IMG/VR virus record: IMGVR_UViG_3300013233_000293
Span: 1-62,708 of that record
Direction: 5' to 3' (one strand)
Length of the DNA: 62,708 nucleotides
Origin: a virus
The notes beneath the pieces are model-generated. The model searched no databases. It had not been told where the DNA came from and was given only the letters and a program-made list of their open reading frames with translations. Each line of letters opens with the position of its first letter. Within the stretch, counting starts at the first letter, position 1. Below are positions 7,619 to 14,585 of the stretch, piece by piece. The translations under genes were made by a program, and so were the position numbers.

Positions 7619-7725
7619 AGAGTAAGCAAGCCAAACGTAAGAGCTGGATTCAAAAACGGGATGTTAGACGGGTAACGAAACAGCGAAAGAAGGCATCAGG
7701 CAAACAGTCAAGCCTTAGATCCTGA
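7615..7725 (+). CDS. 36-residue highly basic peptide
   Basis: ATGA overlaps the preceding stop. The 36-residue product has about 14 Lys/Arg and no acidic residue except one Asp (MKSKQAKRKSWIQKR at the start). It probably binds nucleic acid or RNA polymerase. The stop codon touches the terminator stem at 7725, so the gene closes the operon. Its translation is inferred from coupling and position; no separate Shine-Dalgarno is clear. Confidence 0.5.
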   Translation: MKSKQAKRKSWIQKRDVRRVTKQRKKASGKQSSLRS

Positions 7726-7764
7726 CCATAAAAAAGGGAGCCAATTGGCTCCCTTTTTTATGGT
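7725..7764. terminator. Bidirectional terminator, 18-bp stem
   Basis: A perfect 18-bp inverted repeat centred on AATT (7743-7746) has GGGAGCC / GGCTCCC in the core and A and T runs on the flanks. It ends the plus-strand operon and the converging minus-strand genes; the minus-strand gene ending at 7758 runs into the stem. Confidence 0.95.
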
Positions 7765-7934
7765 GTATAAATAAAACTAGGTGTATCTGGCGCGTATACC
7801 AGAACGGATGTACCCTCTGAATATTGAACCTCTACCGTATCACCGCTAATCTCTACATAGATACGGATAGTGGCATCCACCACCGAGTTAAGACCTAATA
7901 GCCATAACATGAGGGTCAGTATTTTAATTTTCAC
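7758..7934 (-). CDS. Small secreted protein (58 aa)
   Basis: GTG at 7934 overlaps the stop of the upstream gene (GTGA) and has GGAG 8 nt upstream inside that gene. The N-terminus is a textbook signal peptide: KIK, then hydrophobic ILTLMLWLLGLNSVV, with probable cleavage after VDA at residue 21. The mature 37 residues are beta-rich and acidic. No lipobox Cys is present. Export to the periplasm is predicted; superinfection exclusion or envelope change are possible roles, but neither is shown. Confidence 0.65.
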   Translation of the reverse strand: MKIKILTLMLWLLGLNSVVDATIRIYVEISGDTVEVQYSEGTSVLVYAPDTPSFIYTP

Positions 7935-8287
7935 CCCACTTGCTCCACGTCCTGCACCCCAGTGGCTAACCCCTGTAATTTTTGTTCGTCACCCACCACA
8001 CTTTGCAAATCACATTTGTTAATCGGGCATTCCTCTGTTTCACATAGAGCTAAGAAATCCTTGCTGTATTTCAAGCCGCAAACCTCCAAGGCTTCCATTA
8101 AAGGGGACTCCTTGCTTAGGTCTGCGTAACTCTCAAAAGCGTGGTATTCCAGAACAAGGCTACGAGAAGCAGGCTTATCTGTATGCCAGCCGCGAACACT
8201 GACGATGAAACCCTCACCTGCTTTAACTTCCTTTGAATACTTATTCAAGAAAGCGTCGAATTTGCTGTATTTGGTAGAAGTGGCCAT
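7931..8287 (-). CDS. Unknown 118-residue protein
   Basis: Unrecognised. The start at 8287 follows GGGAAACAAACAG. The protein has four Cys in the C-terminal half (CGLKYSKDFLALCETEECPINKC), possibly a metal site or disulphides. It is transcribed from the inverted copy of the early promoter at 8325-8352 and translationally coupled to the secreted protein downstream. Confidence 0.75.
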   Translation of the reverse strand: MATSTKYSKFDAFLNKYSKEVKAGEGFIVSVRGWHTDKPASRSLVLEYHAFESYADLSKESPLMEALEVCGLKYSKDFLALCETEECPINKCDLQSVVGDEQKLQGLATGVQDVEQVG

Positions 8288-8324
8288 CTGTTTGTTTCCC
8301 GTTGTTTGTTAGTCGATGTGAGGT

Positions 8325-8352
8325 ATTCTACAGAATCAGATAAAAAACACAA
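8325..8352 (-). promoter_or_regulatory. Early promoter, minus-strand copy
   Basis: On the minus strand TTGTGT (8352-8347) and TAGAAT (8330-8325) are 16 nt apart, and the leader carries CATCGACTAACAAACAAC as in the plus copies. It drives 8287 to 7758. Compared with the 216-bp cassette, this arm lacks about 85 bp between the palindrome and the TTTAACAGTG element. Confidence 0.75.
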
Positions 8353-8398
8353 GGATTATTTACAAGTATTTTGAATTATTTGAAAAACACTGTTAAAT

Positions 8399-8424
8399 CA
8401 GGGGTTTACCAAGGTAAACCCCTG
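8399..8424. repeat. 26-bp palindrome between divergent promoters
   Basis: CAGGGGTTTACC-AA-GGTAAACCCCTG is a perfect 12-bp inverted repeat. It is the hinge between two oppositely oriented copies of the promoter cassette. The first bases of the window match its right half. It could be an operator, a recombination junction or an origin-like element. The interval 8288-8626 contains only these regulatory sequences and no gene. Confidence 0.8.
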
Positions 8425-8629
8425 ACCATTCTGTGATCGAAAACTGCCTATATAAGGAGTAAAATTAGGAAGACCCATCGAAACCCAGCCAAAAACCGGT
8501 GTAAGACCTTGATTTAAAAGTGTTTTTTACTCTATTTTCAATTACATTGAAATAATCCTTGTGTTTTTTATACAGGGGTCTATAATACCCACATCGACTA
8601 ACAAACAACCTACAGGAAGGAAGAATATG
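8414..8629 (+). repeat. Promoter/leader cassette, copy 2
   Basis: This is the second copy of the 1-216 cassette, gap-free at an offset of 8413. It includes the promoter at 8559-8586 and the leader up to and including the start codon at 8627. The genes behind the two copies are unrelated, so only the regulatory block was duplicated. Confidence 0.85.
8559..8586 (+). promoter_or_regulatory. Sigma70-like early promoter
   Basis: TTGTGT (8559-8564), 16 nt, perfect TATAAT (8581-8586), identical to the first cassette. It drives 8627, 9386 and 9838 up to the terminator at 10209. Confidence 0.8.
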
Positions 8630-9340
8630 GCTACCCTCACACATCAAGAAATCGCGGATCAATTAGCAGAGTTGCGCGGACAGTTGGCCGCCACTATGCA
8701 GGGGATAAACGCTTTGTATAAGGCACTGGAAGACAGTCAAGATACGGAAACCACCCATGTAGACACCACAACAGAAACCAAAGAAACGGCAACTGAAAAG
8801 GAACCCGACCTGCTCCCCCCTGAGTTATCACGTTACAAGGTTCTATGCCCAGAGGGTGAAGAAAGCCTTTATTGCGTAACGTATAAAATGCCTAAAAAAT
8901 TCGCCCTTAAAATTATCAAATCCGCCCAAGAGTCAGACACACTTAACCCGTTTGATCCAGATGAAGCCATCTACGATGATGGATTGCTCTACGTTGATGG
9001 TGAATTGGAGCAGGATTTTGATATTGTTGTGACATCGGCTGTACGCGATGGGACATTGCCACGCTTACCCGTCAAGAAAGCGTTTCTAGTAGAACCGGAC
9101 AAAGACAACCACTTTTTGACATTGTATGAGTTTTTGGAGGATGCGAAAGCACTACCACGAAAGGGTAAAGTACGGTCTGCAATTTTGGAAGAATTGGAGG
9201 AGATAGCAGATGTTGATTTTGATGGCGCGGATTCTGAAACAATGGAATTACTCAACAAAGCCGCCGACCTGACCGTAGATAGTGATGAGTTAGAGGAGCT
9301 TATCACGCTGGCAGAACGTACCCTAGACGAACAGGCTTAA
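8627..9340 (+). CDS. Unknown acidic protein
   Basis: ATG 8627 (CAGGAAGGAAGA upstream) gives 237 residues; the in-frame GTG at 8561 lies inside the promoter. Residues 1-35 form an amphipathic helix, about 36-60 are a Thr/Glu-rich linker, the middle is alpha/beta, and the C-terminal 70 residues are Glu/Asp-rich helices (LEELEEIADVDFDGAD). Strong acidity and early expression are compatible with a DNA-mimic or inhibitor of a host protein, but this is only a possibility. Confidence 0.75.
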   Translation: MATLTHQEIADQLAELRGQLAATMQGINALYKALEDSQDTETTHVDTTTETKETATEKEPDLLPPELSRYKVLCPEGEESLYCVTYKMPKKFALKIIKSAQESDTLNPFDPDEAIYDDGLLYVDGELEQDFDIVVTSAVRDGTLPRLPVKKAFLVEPDKDNHFLTLYEFLEDAKALPRKGKVRSAILEELEEIADVDFDGADSETMELLNKAADLTVDSDELEELITLAERTLDEQA

Positions 9341-9351
9341 ACACACTTAAC

Positions 9352-9372
9352 TAGGGTAGGCCACCTATCCTA
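9352..9372 (+). promoter_or_regulatory. Intergenic hairpin before SWIM gene
   Basis: TAGGGTAGG-CCA-CCTATCCTA gives a 9-bp stem with one G-U pair and a 3-nt loop. AGAGGT follows directly and serves the ATG at 9386. There is no T-run, so mRNA stabilisation or processing is more likely than termination. Confidence 0.5.
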
Positions 9373-9385
9373 AGAGGTACACAAG

Positions 9386-9832
9386 ATGGATATTAAAAAC
9401 GCTGCACACACTGCACAAAATATGGGACGCACCACCACACCAATCAGCACTTTTAAAATGTGGAAGCAAGGCCATAACCACATCCTGTTTATGGGCAAGT
9501 TTGAGGGTACTAAAGACACGCACAAAGCCCAAATTATGTGGGTAGCCGAAACAGGTAAGAGGAAACGCTTGGATGTTTTAGGTACTAAAGAGCGTCAAGT
9601 AACCCCTTGCAGTTGTTCTGGTGATGTTCAGGTACACTGCTCTTGTCCAGATTACACATTCACTTTTTATCCTGCCATCAAAGATCATGGGAGCCATTAC
9701 AAGGTGTTACCACCTGCACCTCCCCCAAAAACAGGGAGAACCAGAGCTATTAAAGAGCTTGGCTTATGTAAGCATCTATTAGCTCTGCATAGCGAAATGA
9801 TCCGGTCTAAACTTCTATTAATTAAGGACTAA
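9386..9832 (+). CDS. SWIM-type zinc-finger protein
   Basis: The 148-residue protein has the CxC...CxH signature of SWIM fingers: HCSC (84-87) and LCKHLLAL (C128, H130), with an extra CSC at 75-77. Between the halves is a 40-residue insert rich in Pro and Lys. SWIM fingers bind DNA or protein. A second protein of this type lies at 41058 in the replication operon, with the final CKHL at the same residue number (128-131). Start ATG 9386 follows AGAGGT. Confidence 0.75.
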   Translation: MDIKNAAHTAQNMGRTTTPISTFKMWKQGHNHILFMGKFEGTKDTHKAQIMWVAETGKRKRLDVLGTKERQVTPCSCSGDVQVHCSCPDYTFTFYPAIKDHGSHYKVLPPAPPPKTGRTRAIKELGLCKHLLALHSEMIRSKLLLIKD

Positions 9833-9837
9833 TAAAA

Positions 9838-10173
9838 ATGGCTGCATTAGCCTACTGCCTTGGACTGACTATTTTAGTATGCCTAGCTATAACACTGGGT
9901 GCCTACCTACTACGTTACCTTCTAGTGCTGGTTTCTATCTTCTACATCCACGTGAAAGTCGATAACCTACTACCTAACATTGGAATTATACGAAGAGAGT
10001 ATAGAAACCGTAAATTATGGAAGATCCGGTTTTTACTTATTTTATTATGGAAACCGCGTATTACCCTAGACCTACTTGGGGTTAGGGCCACAAATAACTT
10101 ATTCACCCAAGACTACACCCACTACTGGCCGAGAACTACACTTCTGGGGGAATTACGCAACCCAAAACCCTAG
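9838..10173 (+). CDS. Small inner-membrane protein
   Basis: The 111-residue product has two closely spaced hydrophobic segments at about 3-40 (ALAYCLGLTILVCLAITLGA, then YLLRYLLVLVSIFYI) and a third shorter one near 64-72 (FLLILLW). The rest is basic and polar and probably cytoplasmic. No holin context is present here; the lysis genes lie at 36.6-37.8 kb. Inner-membrane location is predicted, with superinfection exclusion as one option. Start ATG 9838 follows TAAGGAC. Confidence 0.7.
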   Translation: MAALAYCLGLTILVCLAITLGAYLLRYLLVLVSIFYIHVKVDNLLPNIGIIRREYRNRKLWKIRFLLILLWKPRITLDLLGVRATNNLFTQDYTHYWPRTTLLGELRNPKP

Positions 10174-10208
10174 TACCTATACACTAGTAGTTAACCCTTA
10201 CCATCATC

Positions 10209-10233
10209 AAACCCGCTAACCAGCGGGTTTTTT
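10209..10233 (+). terminator. Intrinsic terminator
   Basis: AAACCCGCT-AACC-AGCGGGTTT followed by TTT is a standard rho-independent terminator. It separates the early operon from the structural genes. The remaining 60 nt before 10296 hold no clear promoter. Confidence 0.9.
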
Positions 10234-10295
10234 ATTGCCTGCAATATGCGCAAAGGTAGTTATAGCCTTTAACCAACGGAACAGAGGTTTAAACT

Positions 10296-11525
10296 ATGAA
10301 AACCCGCGTACTGTTGGCTTCAACACCTGACGCACCGACTAACACCGCTATGCTAGAGCATAAGTGTACTAAGTGTGAAGCCTCCACCATTGTATCTGCT
10401 AGCGTAGAGAAACCTTTCTGCATTAGTTGTGGTACTGGTGAAGTCGTATCCGTTGCCCAAGCCAACACACAGAAGCCTATGGCTTCTTTTACTAAAGATG
10501 AGTTAGCGGCTGTCCAGTGCATTCACTGCGCTACACATCTAATCCTACCCATCGAAGACATAGCCGCACACACAACACATTCTATTGGTGTTGTACATTG
10601 TCCCGCCTGTTCTGCCCAAGTTGCGTTTGAAGCACCTAGCCTCATAAAACATGACCTACATGATGAAGACGAAGAACCTAACCATCCTAAAGGTTCAATG
10701 GCAGCTAAACGTGCAATGATGTCTGAACACGCATCTACCGATGATGACTATGACGATGAGCTGGAAGATGAAGAGGGTGATGACCTAGAAGACGATTATC
10801 TGATCGAAGATGAGGAAGTCGCTTCAATTCTCAAACCTCTACCTGAATCCGCTGAGTTTGTGGTTTGTGACAACAACACTATTCTGTGTATCGCAAACAC
10901 CGAAGTTATTGCCCACGCTGCCCATGATAAGCCCGATGCTTTTGTAGCTGCGTGTAAGGTAGCTACTGAGGAAGCAAGCCTATCAAGTGTTTTAGCTGAC
11001 AAACGCTGGACACGGGTTACACAGGAAGTAACGGCTAAACTCGCTGACAGTTTAGAAGAGGCTAGTAAAGCCGCGTCTGACACTCTGGCAGAAAAAACAG
11101 CTCTAATTGCTTCTGACACGAAACAATCATTAGCTCTAGCCGCTTTCGGTATGAACCGAGGTTTCTTCACAAAAGAAAACCCGTTGCAATCCGCATTGGC
11201 TAAAGTCTTAAGTGATAAGGGTGTGTCTAATGCAGCGCAACTGGCATCTGAAGCTTTGGCCTCTGCTGGCGATGACTACGTTGAGGCTTTGTGTGAAACC
11301 ACAGCATCTTTGATGGAAAAGCCTCTTGATGTACGCAATGAGTTATCAAAAACCATTATGGACATTGAGCTACCTAAAAACCTGCCTAGTCTTTCTCCCT
11401 TGGAGCAACAATTGGCCAACCCTGTGGTGGAAGCCTCCGTTTCTTCAACCATTAAACCTATTACGAAAGCAACTTCCAAAGTCAGTGAGTTAGCTCGTAA
11501 ATCCACACTCTTTTATAAAGGATAA
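10296..11525 (+). CDS. Zn-ribbon, acidic-linker protein before the capsid genes
   Basis: The 409-residue protein begins with two Cys4 zinc-ribbon-like units (CTKC...CISC at about 28-48; CIHC...CPAC at about 75-108). A 40-residue Asp/Glu-rich linker follows (DDDYDDELEDEEGDD), then a long Ala-rich helical domain. Its place directly before the decoration and capsid genes and its helical acidic character fit a scaffold or head-core protein, but no homologue is recognised and Zn ribbons are unusual for scaffolds. The prohead protease lies far away, at 53.5-54.2 kb. Confidence 0.75.
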   Translation: MKTRVLLASTPDAPTNTAMLEHKCTKCEASTIVSASVEKPFCISCGTGEVVSVAQANTQKPMASFTKDELAAVQCIHCATHLILPIEDIAAHTTHSIGVVHCPACSAQVAFEAPSLIKHDLHDEDEEPNHPKGSMAAKRAMMSEHASTDDDYDDELEDEEGDDLEDDYLIEDEEVASILKPLPESAEFVVCDNNTILCIANTEVIAHAAHDKPDAFVAACKVATEEASLSSVLADKRWTRVTQEVTAKLADSLEEASKAASDTLAEKTALIASDTKQSLALAAFGMNRGFFTKENPLQSALAKVLSDKGVSNAAQLASEALASAGDDYVEALCETTASLMEKPLDVRNELSKTIMDIELPKNLPSLSPLEQQLANPVVEASVSSTIKPITKATSKVSELARKSTLFYKG

Positions 11526-11530
11526 TACCT

Positions 11531-12187
11531 ATGTTGAATCTTGAACTCTCTGAAATCGAACGCTCTGGAACCGTAGCACTGGTCTCTGGTGTTTCTGCTT
11601 TGGAAGGTGCTGCTATGGTAACAACCGTAGTAGACGGCGTAGACAAAGCCCGACCATCTACCGGTGTAGCTGATGAATCTTTTGCTGGTTTTGCTATCAG
11701 TAACGTATCCGAAGCCCCAACCCTGCCTAACGTGGAAGATCTTTTGATCCCTGCCAGTGGTGTAGTCACAATGGCTAATTTGCCTGTACCTTCTACCGTT
11801 CGCGTAGCGGGTTATGCTCTGGGTGATCCAGCCGCCGCTGCTACCAACTACGCCATCTCCGGTGATGTCGTCACGTTTGCAGCAAGCGAAGCAGGCAAGA
11901 CCGTTGCTGTTACCAGTACCTATGCCCCTGCACTGGGTCAGGTTCGTCGCTTACAGGGGGATATTGCACCCGGCAACGTGCCTACTGAAATCGGTGTTAC
12001 CGGCATCATTAAAAGCGGTGTCGTGTATACCAGCTCTTTTGATACCACTGTTGACTGGGCAGCCGCTGCAACCGTTAACTTGGCTGCCGATGGCAAATTA
12101 ACTTCTGGTGGTGCTGGTTCTGCTATCCCTTGTCGGATTGTGCATACCCCTTCTGTTTCCAACCCTTTTCTTGGCCTGAGCTTGTAA
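11531..12187 (+). CDS. Probable head decoration/virion protein
   Basis: The 218-residue protein is Ala/Val/Thr/Ser-rich and nearly devoid of Lys, with an Ig-like beta segment near the middle (NYAISGDVVTFAASEAGKTV). It lies immediately before the major capsid gene and shares its highly expressed codon style (GCT, GGT, CGT). That pattern is common for capsid decoration or head-fibre proteins. Start ATG 11531 follows AAAGGA. Identification is by position and composition. Confidence 0.65.
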   Translation: MLNLELSEIERSGTVALVSGVSALEGAAMVTTVVDGVDKARPSTGVADESFAGFAISNVSEAPTLPNVEDLLIPASGVVTMANLPVPSTVRVAGYALGDPAAAATNYAISGDVVTFAASEAGKTVAVTSTYAPALGQVRRLQGDIAPGNVPTEIGVTGIIKSGVVYTSSFDTTVDWAAAATVNLAADGKLTSGGAGSAIPCRIVHTPSVSNPFLGLSL

Positions 12188-12228
12188 CTCAAACCAATTA
12201 TAAAACTTGTTTCAAGGAACACTAAACA

Positions 12229-13296
12229 ATGAAAAACAAATTCTCTGCAAACCGTCCGGTTGTTGCATCAACTCTGCGCCGTGGGTCTGAACGTCTGATT
12301 GGTGGTAACGGTGAAATGAACGCTGACAGTAAAAAAGATCTGTTGGCCGCTATTGCTACTCTGGTAGAAGCCGGTGCTAACAGTTCTGTTATCAGTGAAA
12401 ACGATGCGATTAGCCGTGAAGAAACTGCTGCAACCAACCGCGAAATGGTGTTGGCCGCTTTTGATGATAAAGAAGAGCTGGCAGCTTTGGGTGATTTGAT
12501 GTCAGATCAAATTAAAATTGCTGCTGACCGTGATGGCTTCATGCGCCGTTTCTTGCGTCACCAAGACATTGGTCAAGGTGAAATCCCTAAAGTGTCCATC
12601 GTAACCAAAAATGTTACGGCTTCTGTATCTACTGGCCCCGTCCAAACTCAAACACAGATGGTTCGTGATAACGAAGTGTACCCTGCTGAATTTTATATCA
12701 CAGCGCGTCCATACATTGAGCAGAAAGACATTGCCCGTAGCTCTAGCGATATTCTGGAACAGAAATATCTGGATGCGGTTGAAGCTGTAATGGTACAAGA
12801 AGATCGTAGCCTGTTGAAAATGGCTGACGACCTGATCGGACTTGATAACGAGCATGTGGTGTTCAGTGGTGGTTTTACCCCTACTGCTTTCGCTGAGCTT
12901 TCAAGTTCAGTTACCAACTGGGGTATTTCACCCGGTTCAATGTTGATCGCCAGCAACTTGTGGGCAGACATTACCACCAAAAGCGAATGGCAAGCTGTGT
13001 TAGATCCGGTCTCCCAGCATGAAGTTCTGCTTACCGGTAAACTGGCCTATGTCCACGGCGTACCAATGGTCTCCGATCACTTCCGCCACGAACAGCACAA
13101 AGTCCTGAACGCAGGCGATGTGTATATGTTCGGCTCTCCTAACCAAGTGGGTCAGTACACCGACCGCGACGGTATCGTTAGCCAAGCCATCGACGTTACG
13201 CATGAGAAAGTGCCAGGTCGCGGTTGGGTAATGAGCGAGTTGCTTTCAATGGTTATTGCCAACAGTCGTGCTATCGCTCGCGGCAACCGCGCATAA
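12229..13296 (+). CDS. Major capsid protein (HK97 fold)
   Basis: The 355-residue protein matches HK97-fold capsid proteins in plan. It has a charged helical N-terminal arm (1-100), then an E-loop/P-domain region with ITARPYIEQKDIARSS, a long helix (LEQKYLDAVEAVMVQEDRSLL), and an A-domain with GSMLIASNLWADI and VPMVSDHF. The C-terminal GWVMSELLSMVIANSRAIARG is typical. Codon use is strongly biased to GCT/GGT/CGT, fitting very high expression. AAGGAAC precedes ATG 12229. The N-terminal arm is a probable site for cleavage by the prohead protease. Confidence 0.85.
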   Translation: MKNKFSANRPVVASTLRRGSERLIGGNGEMNADSKKDLLAAIATLVEAGANSSVISENDAISREETAATNREMVLAAFDDKEELAALGDLMSDQIKIAADRDGFMRRFLRHQDIGQGEIPKVSIVTKNVTASVSTGPVQTQTQMVRDNEVYPAEFYITARPYIEQKDIARSSSDILEQKYLDAVEAVMVQEDRSLLKMADDLIGLDNEHVVFSGGFTPTAFAELSSSVTNWGISPGSMLIASNLWADITTKSEWQAVLDPVSQHEVLLTGKLAYVHGVPMVSDHFRHEQHKVLNAGDVYMFGSPNQVGQYTDRDGIVSQAIDVTHEKVPGRGWVMSELLSMVIANSRAIARGNRA

Positions 13297-13311
13297 CCTT
13301 AGGGGTAGTGT

Positions 13312-13716
13312 ATGAGTTTTTCTACATACCATAAGCCTCTTGACTTTGTTGTTGCTGGTTTGGCGGCTGCCCGTAAGGGTGATACAGAACAAGCCGCCAT
13401 TGCCTTACACCGCGCCATTAATCACGAAGGTTTCCAACTTGCTATGACCGAGTTGAGTAACTTGCTTGAAGAAAGCGCGTGCAGTTGCCAAGACAAGAAA
13501 GAAGATGCCGAAGAGCTGGATGAGCTTTTGGCAGAACCTATGTCAGACGCAAGTGCTAGCGATGACCACCAAGAGGCTACCCTTGATTTGGATGCGGATG
13601 AAGATTTTGATGAATGTGAAGATCTGGATGACGATGACGATGATGATTTTGAATATGTCGCCGCCGCCAGTATGAAACGCATTCGACGTGTCCAAGATAA
13701 CCTGAAAGGTTTATAG
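13312..13716 (+). CDS. Acidic head-region protein
   Basis: The 134-residue protein has a helical N-terminal half, CSC at about 57, and then a long Asp/Glu-rich tail (DEDFDECEDLDDDDDDDFE) closed by a short basic end (MKRIRRVQDNLKGL). Function is unrecognised. Position between capsid and neck genes suggests a head or neck assembly role. AGGGGTAGT precedes ATG 13312. Confidence 0.7.
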   Translation: MSFSTYHKPLDFVVAGLAAARKGDTEQAAIALHRAINHEGFQLAMTELSNLLEESACSCQDKKEDAEELDELLAEPMSDASASDDHQEATLDLDADEDFDECEDLDDDDDDDFEYVAAASMKRIRRVQDNLKGL

Positions 13717-13719
13717 GTT

Positions 13720-14337
13720 ATGGCCAGCTCTATACAAGATTACATATTTGCAGGCGTTCAAAAAATGCTTGAAGTGGAGCTGGGAACAAAACCAGAGCTT
13801 ACACTTACTGATGATCTGGAAGACGTGTTGCGTACCGTGAAAGCAGAGGACAGAGATCATTTAGTGGCCTTACGTCCTATGTCTATGGATACGGCAACGC
13901 CGCCCGGAACGGATGGTATGGGTTCAGCAAGAGCCGCTTCCCTATTTGATAGGGGTATAGGTGGCTTGCGCGGAGACCTAACCAAAGCAAATACTACCCT
14001 TGGTTATACCTTAGTGCCTACCACTTTTGAGTTCACGTTTTGGTATGGAACAACGAGTTTCAAAGACCTAACGGAATTTTTCGCAAAGTGGTCGTTCATT
14101 GGTAAAAATGCCCGAATAAACTTTAACTTGGATTATTTAAGCACTAACTATGCGATTACCAGCCAGTTAAGTTCTTCTTTATCCATACCCCCTAAGCCTC
14201 CTAGAGGTACATCGGGTTATCAGGTGTATGAAGGCTCGATCAAGACATCGGGTTTTTTGTCCAATGCCTCAGACCCTAGAGATCAATACGAAGTGCGGTT
14301 GCTTAGTGCTACCGACTTCACAATGGAGTTATCCTGA
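13720..14337 (+). CDS. Probable neck/tail-terminator protein
   Basis: The 205-residue protein lies between capsid and sheath, where neck and tail-completion proteins of myoviruses sit. Its centre (YTLVPTTFEFTFWYGTTSFKDL and ARINFNLDYLSTNYAI) has the strand-rich character of such proteins. No family can be named with certainty. It is coupled to the next gene (stop TGA shares a base with ATG 14337). Confidence 0.55.
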   Translation: MASSIQDYIFAGVQKMLEVELGTKPELTLTDDLEDVLRTVKAEDRDHLVALRPMSMDTATPPGTDGMGSARAASLFDRGIGGLRGDLTKANTTLGYTLVPTTFEFTFWYGTTSFKDLTEFFAKWSFIGKNARINFNLDYLSTNYAITSQLSSSLSIPPKPPRGTSGYQVYEGSIKTSGFLSNASDPRDQYEVRLLSATDFTMELS

Positions 14338-14585
14338 TGAGCAAAAAAAGCTCTTTAAAAAGTGATGATGGTGAGCTGGTTAGTCAACAGCCTAACCCAA
14401 GCCCACAAAAACGACCCGTGACCAACACGACCGTTTTATTACGTTCCCGTGTTAACCACCCGCTTGAGCTTAAATTAGGGGATGACGTATTAATCATTAG
14501 CCCCTACCAAAAAGTTCGAGTACCCACAGACCGAATCCTTGGCAATTTGCCACAGGGATTAATCAAAATTCAGGAGGTTAGCTAA
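14337..14585 (+). CDS. Small unknown tail/neck protein
   Basis: The 82-residue product starts with a Lys/Ser/Pro-rich disordered segment and ends in a beta-rich domain (HPLELKLGDDVLIISPYQKVRVPTDRIL). It is coupled on both sides by one-base overlaps, with the gene before it and with the tail sheath gene after it. It may help sheath or neck assembly; no family was recognised. Confidence 0.65.
   Translation: MSKKSSLKSDDGELVSQQPNPSPQKRPVTNTTVLLRSRVNHPLELKLGDDVLIISPYQKVRVPTDRILGNLPQGLIKIQEVS

Noticed and set aside
7766-7773. TATAAATA, identical to the T4 late promoter
   Set aside because: It lies within the 3' end of a minus-strand gene next to a terminator, with no gene correctly placed downstream, so chance in A/T-rich DNA is more likely.
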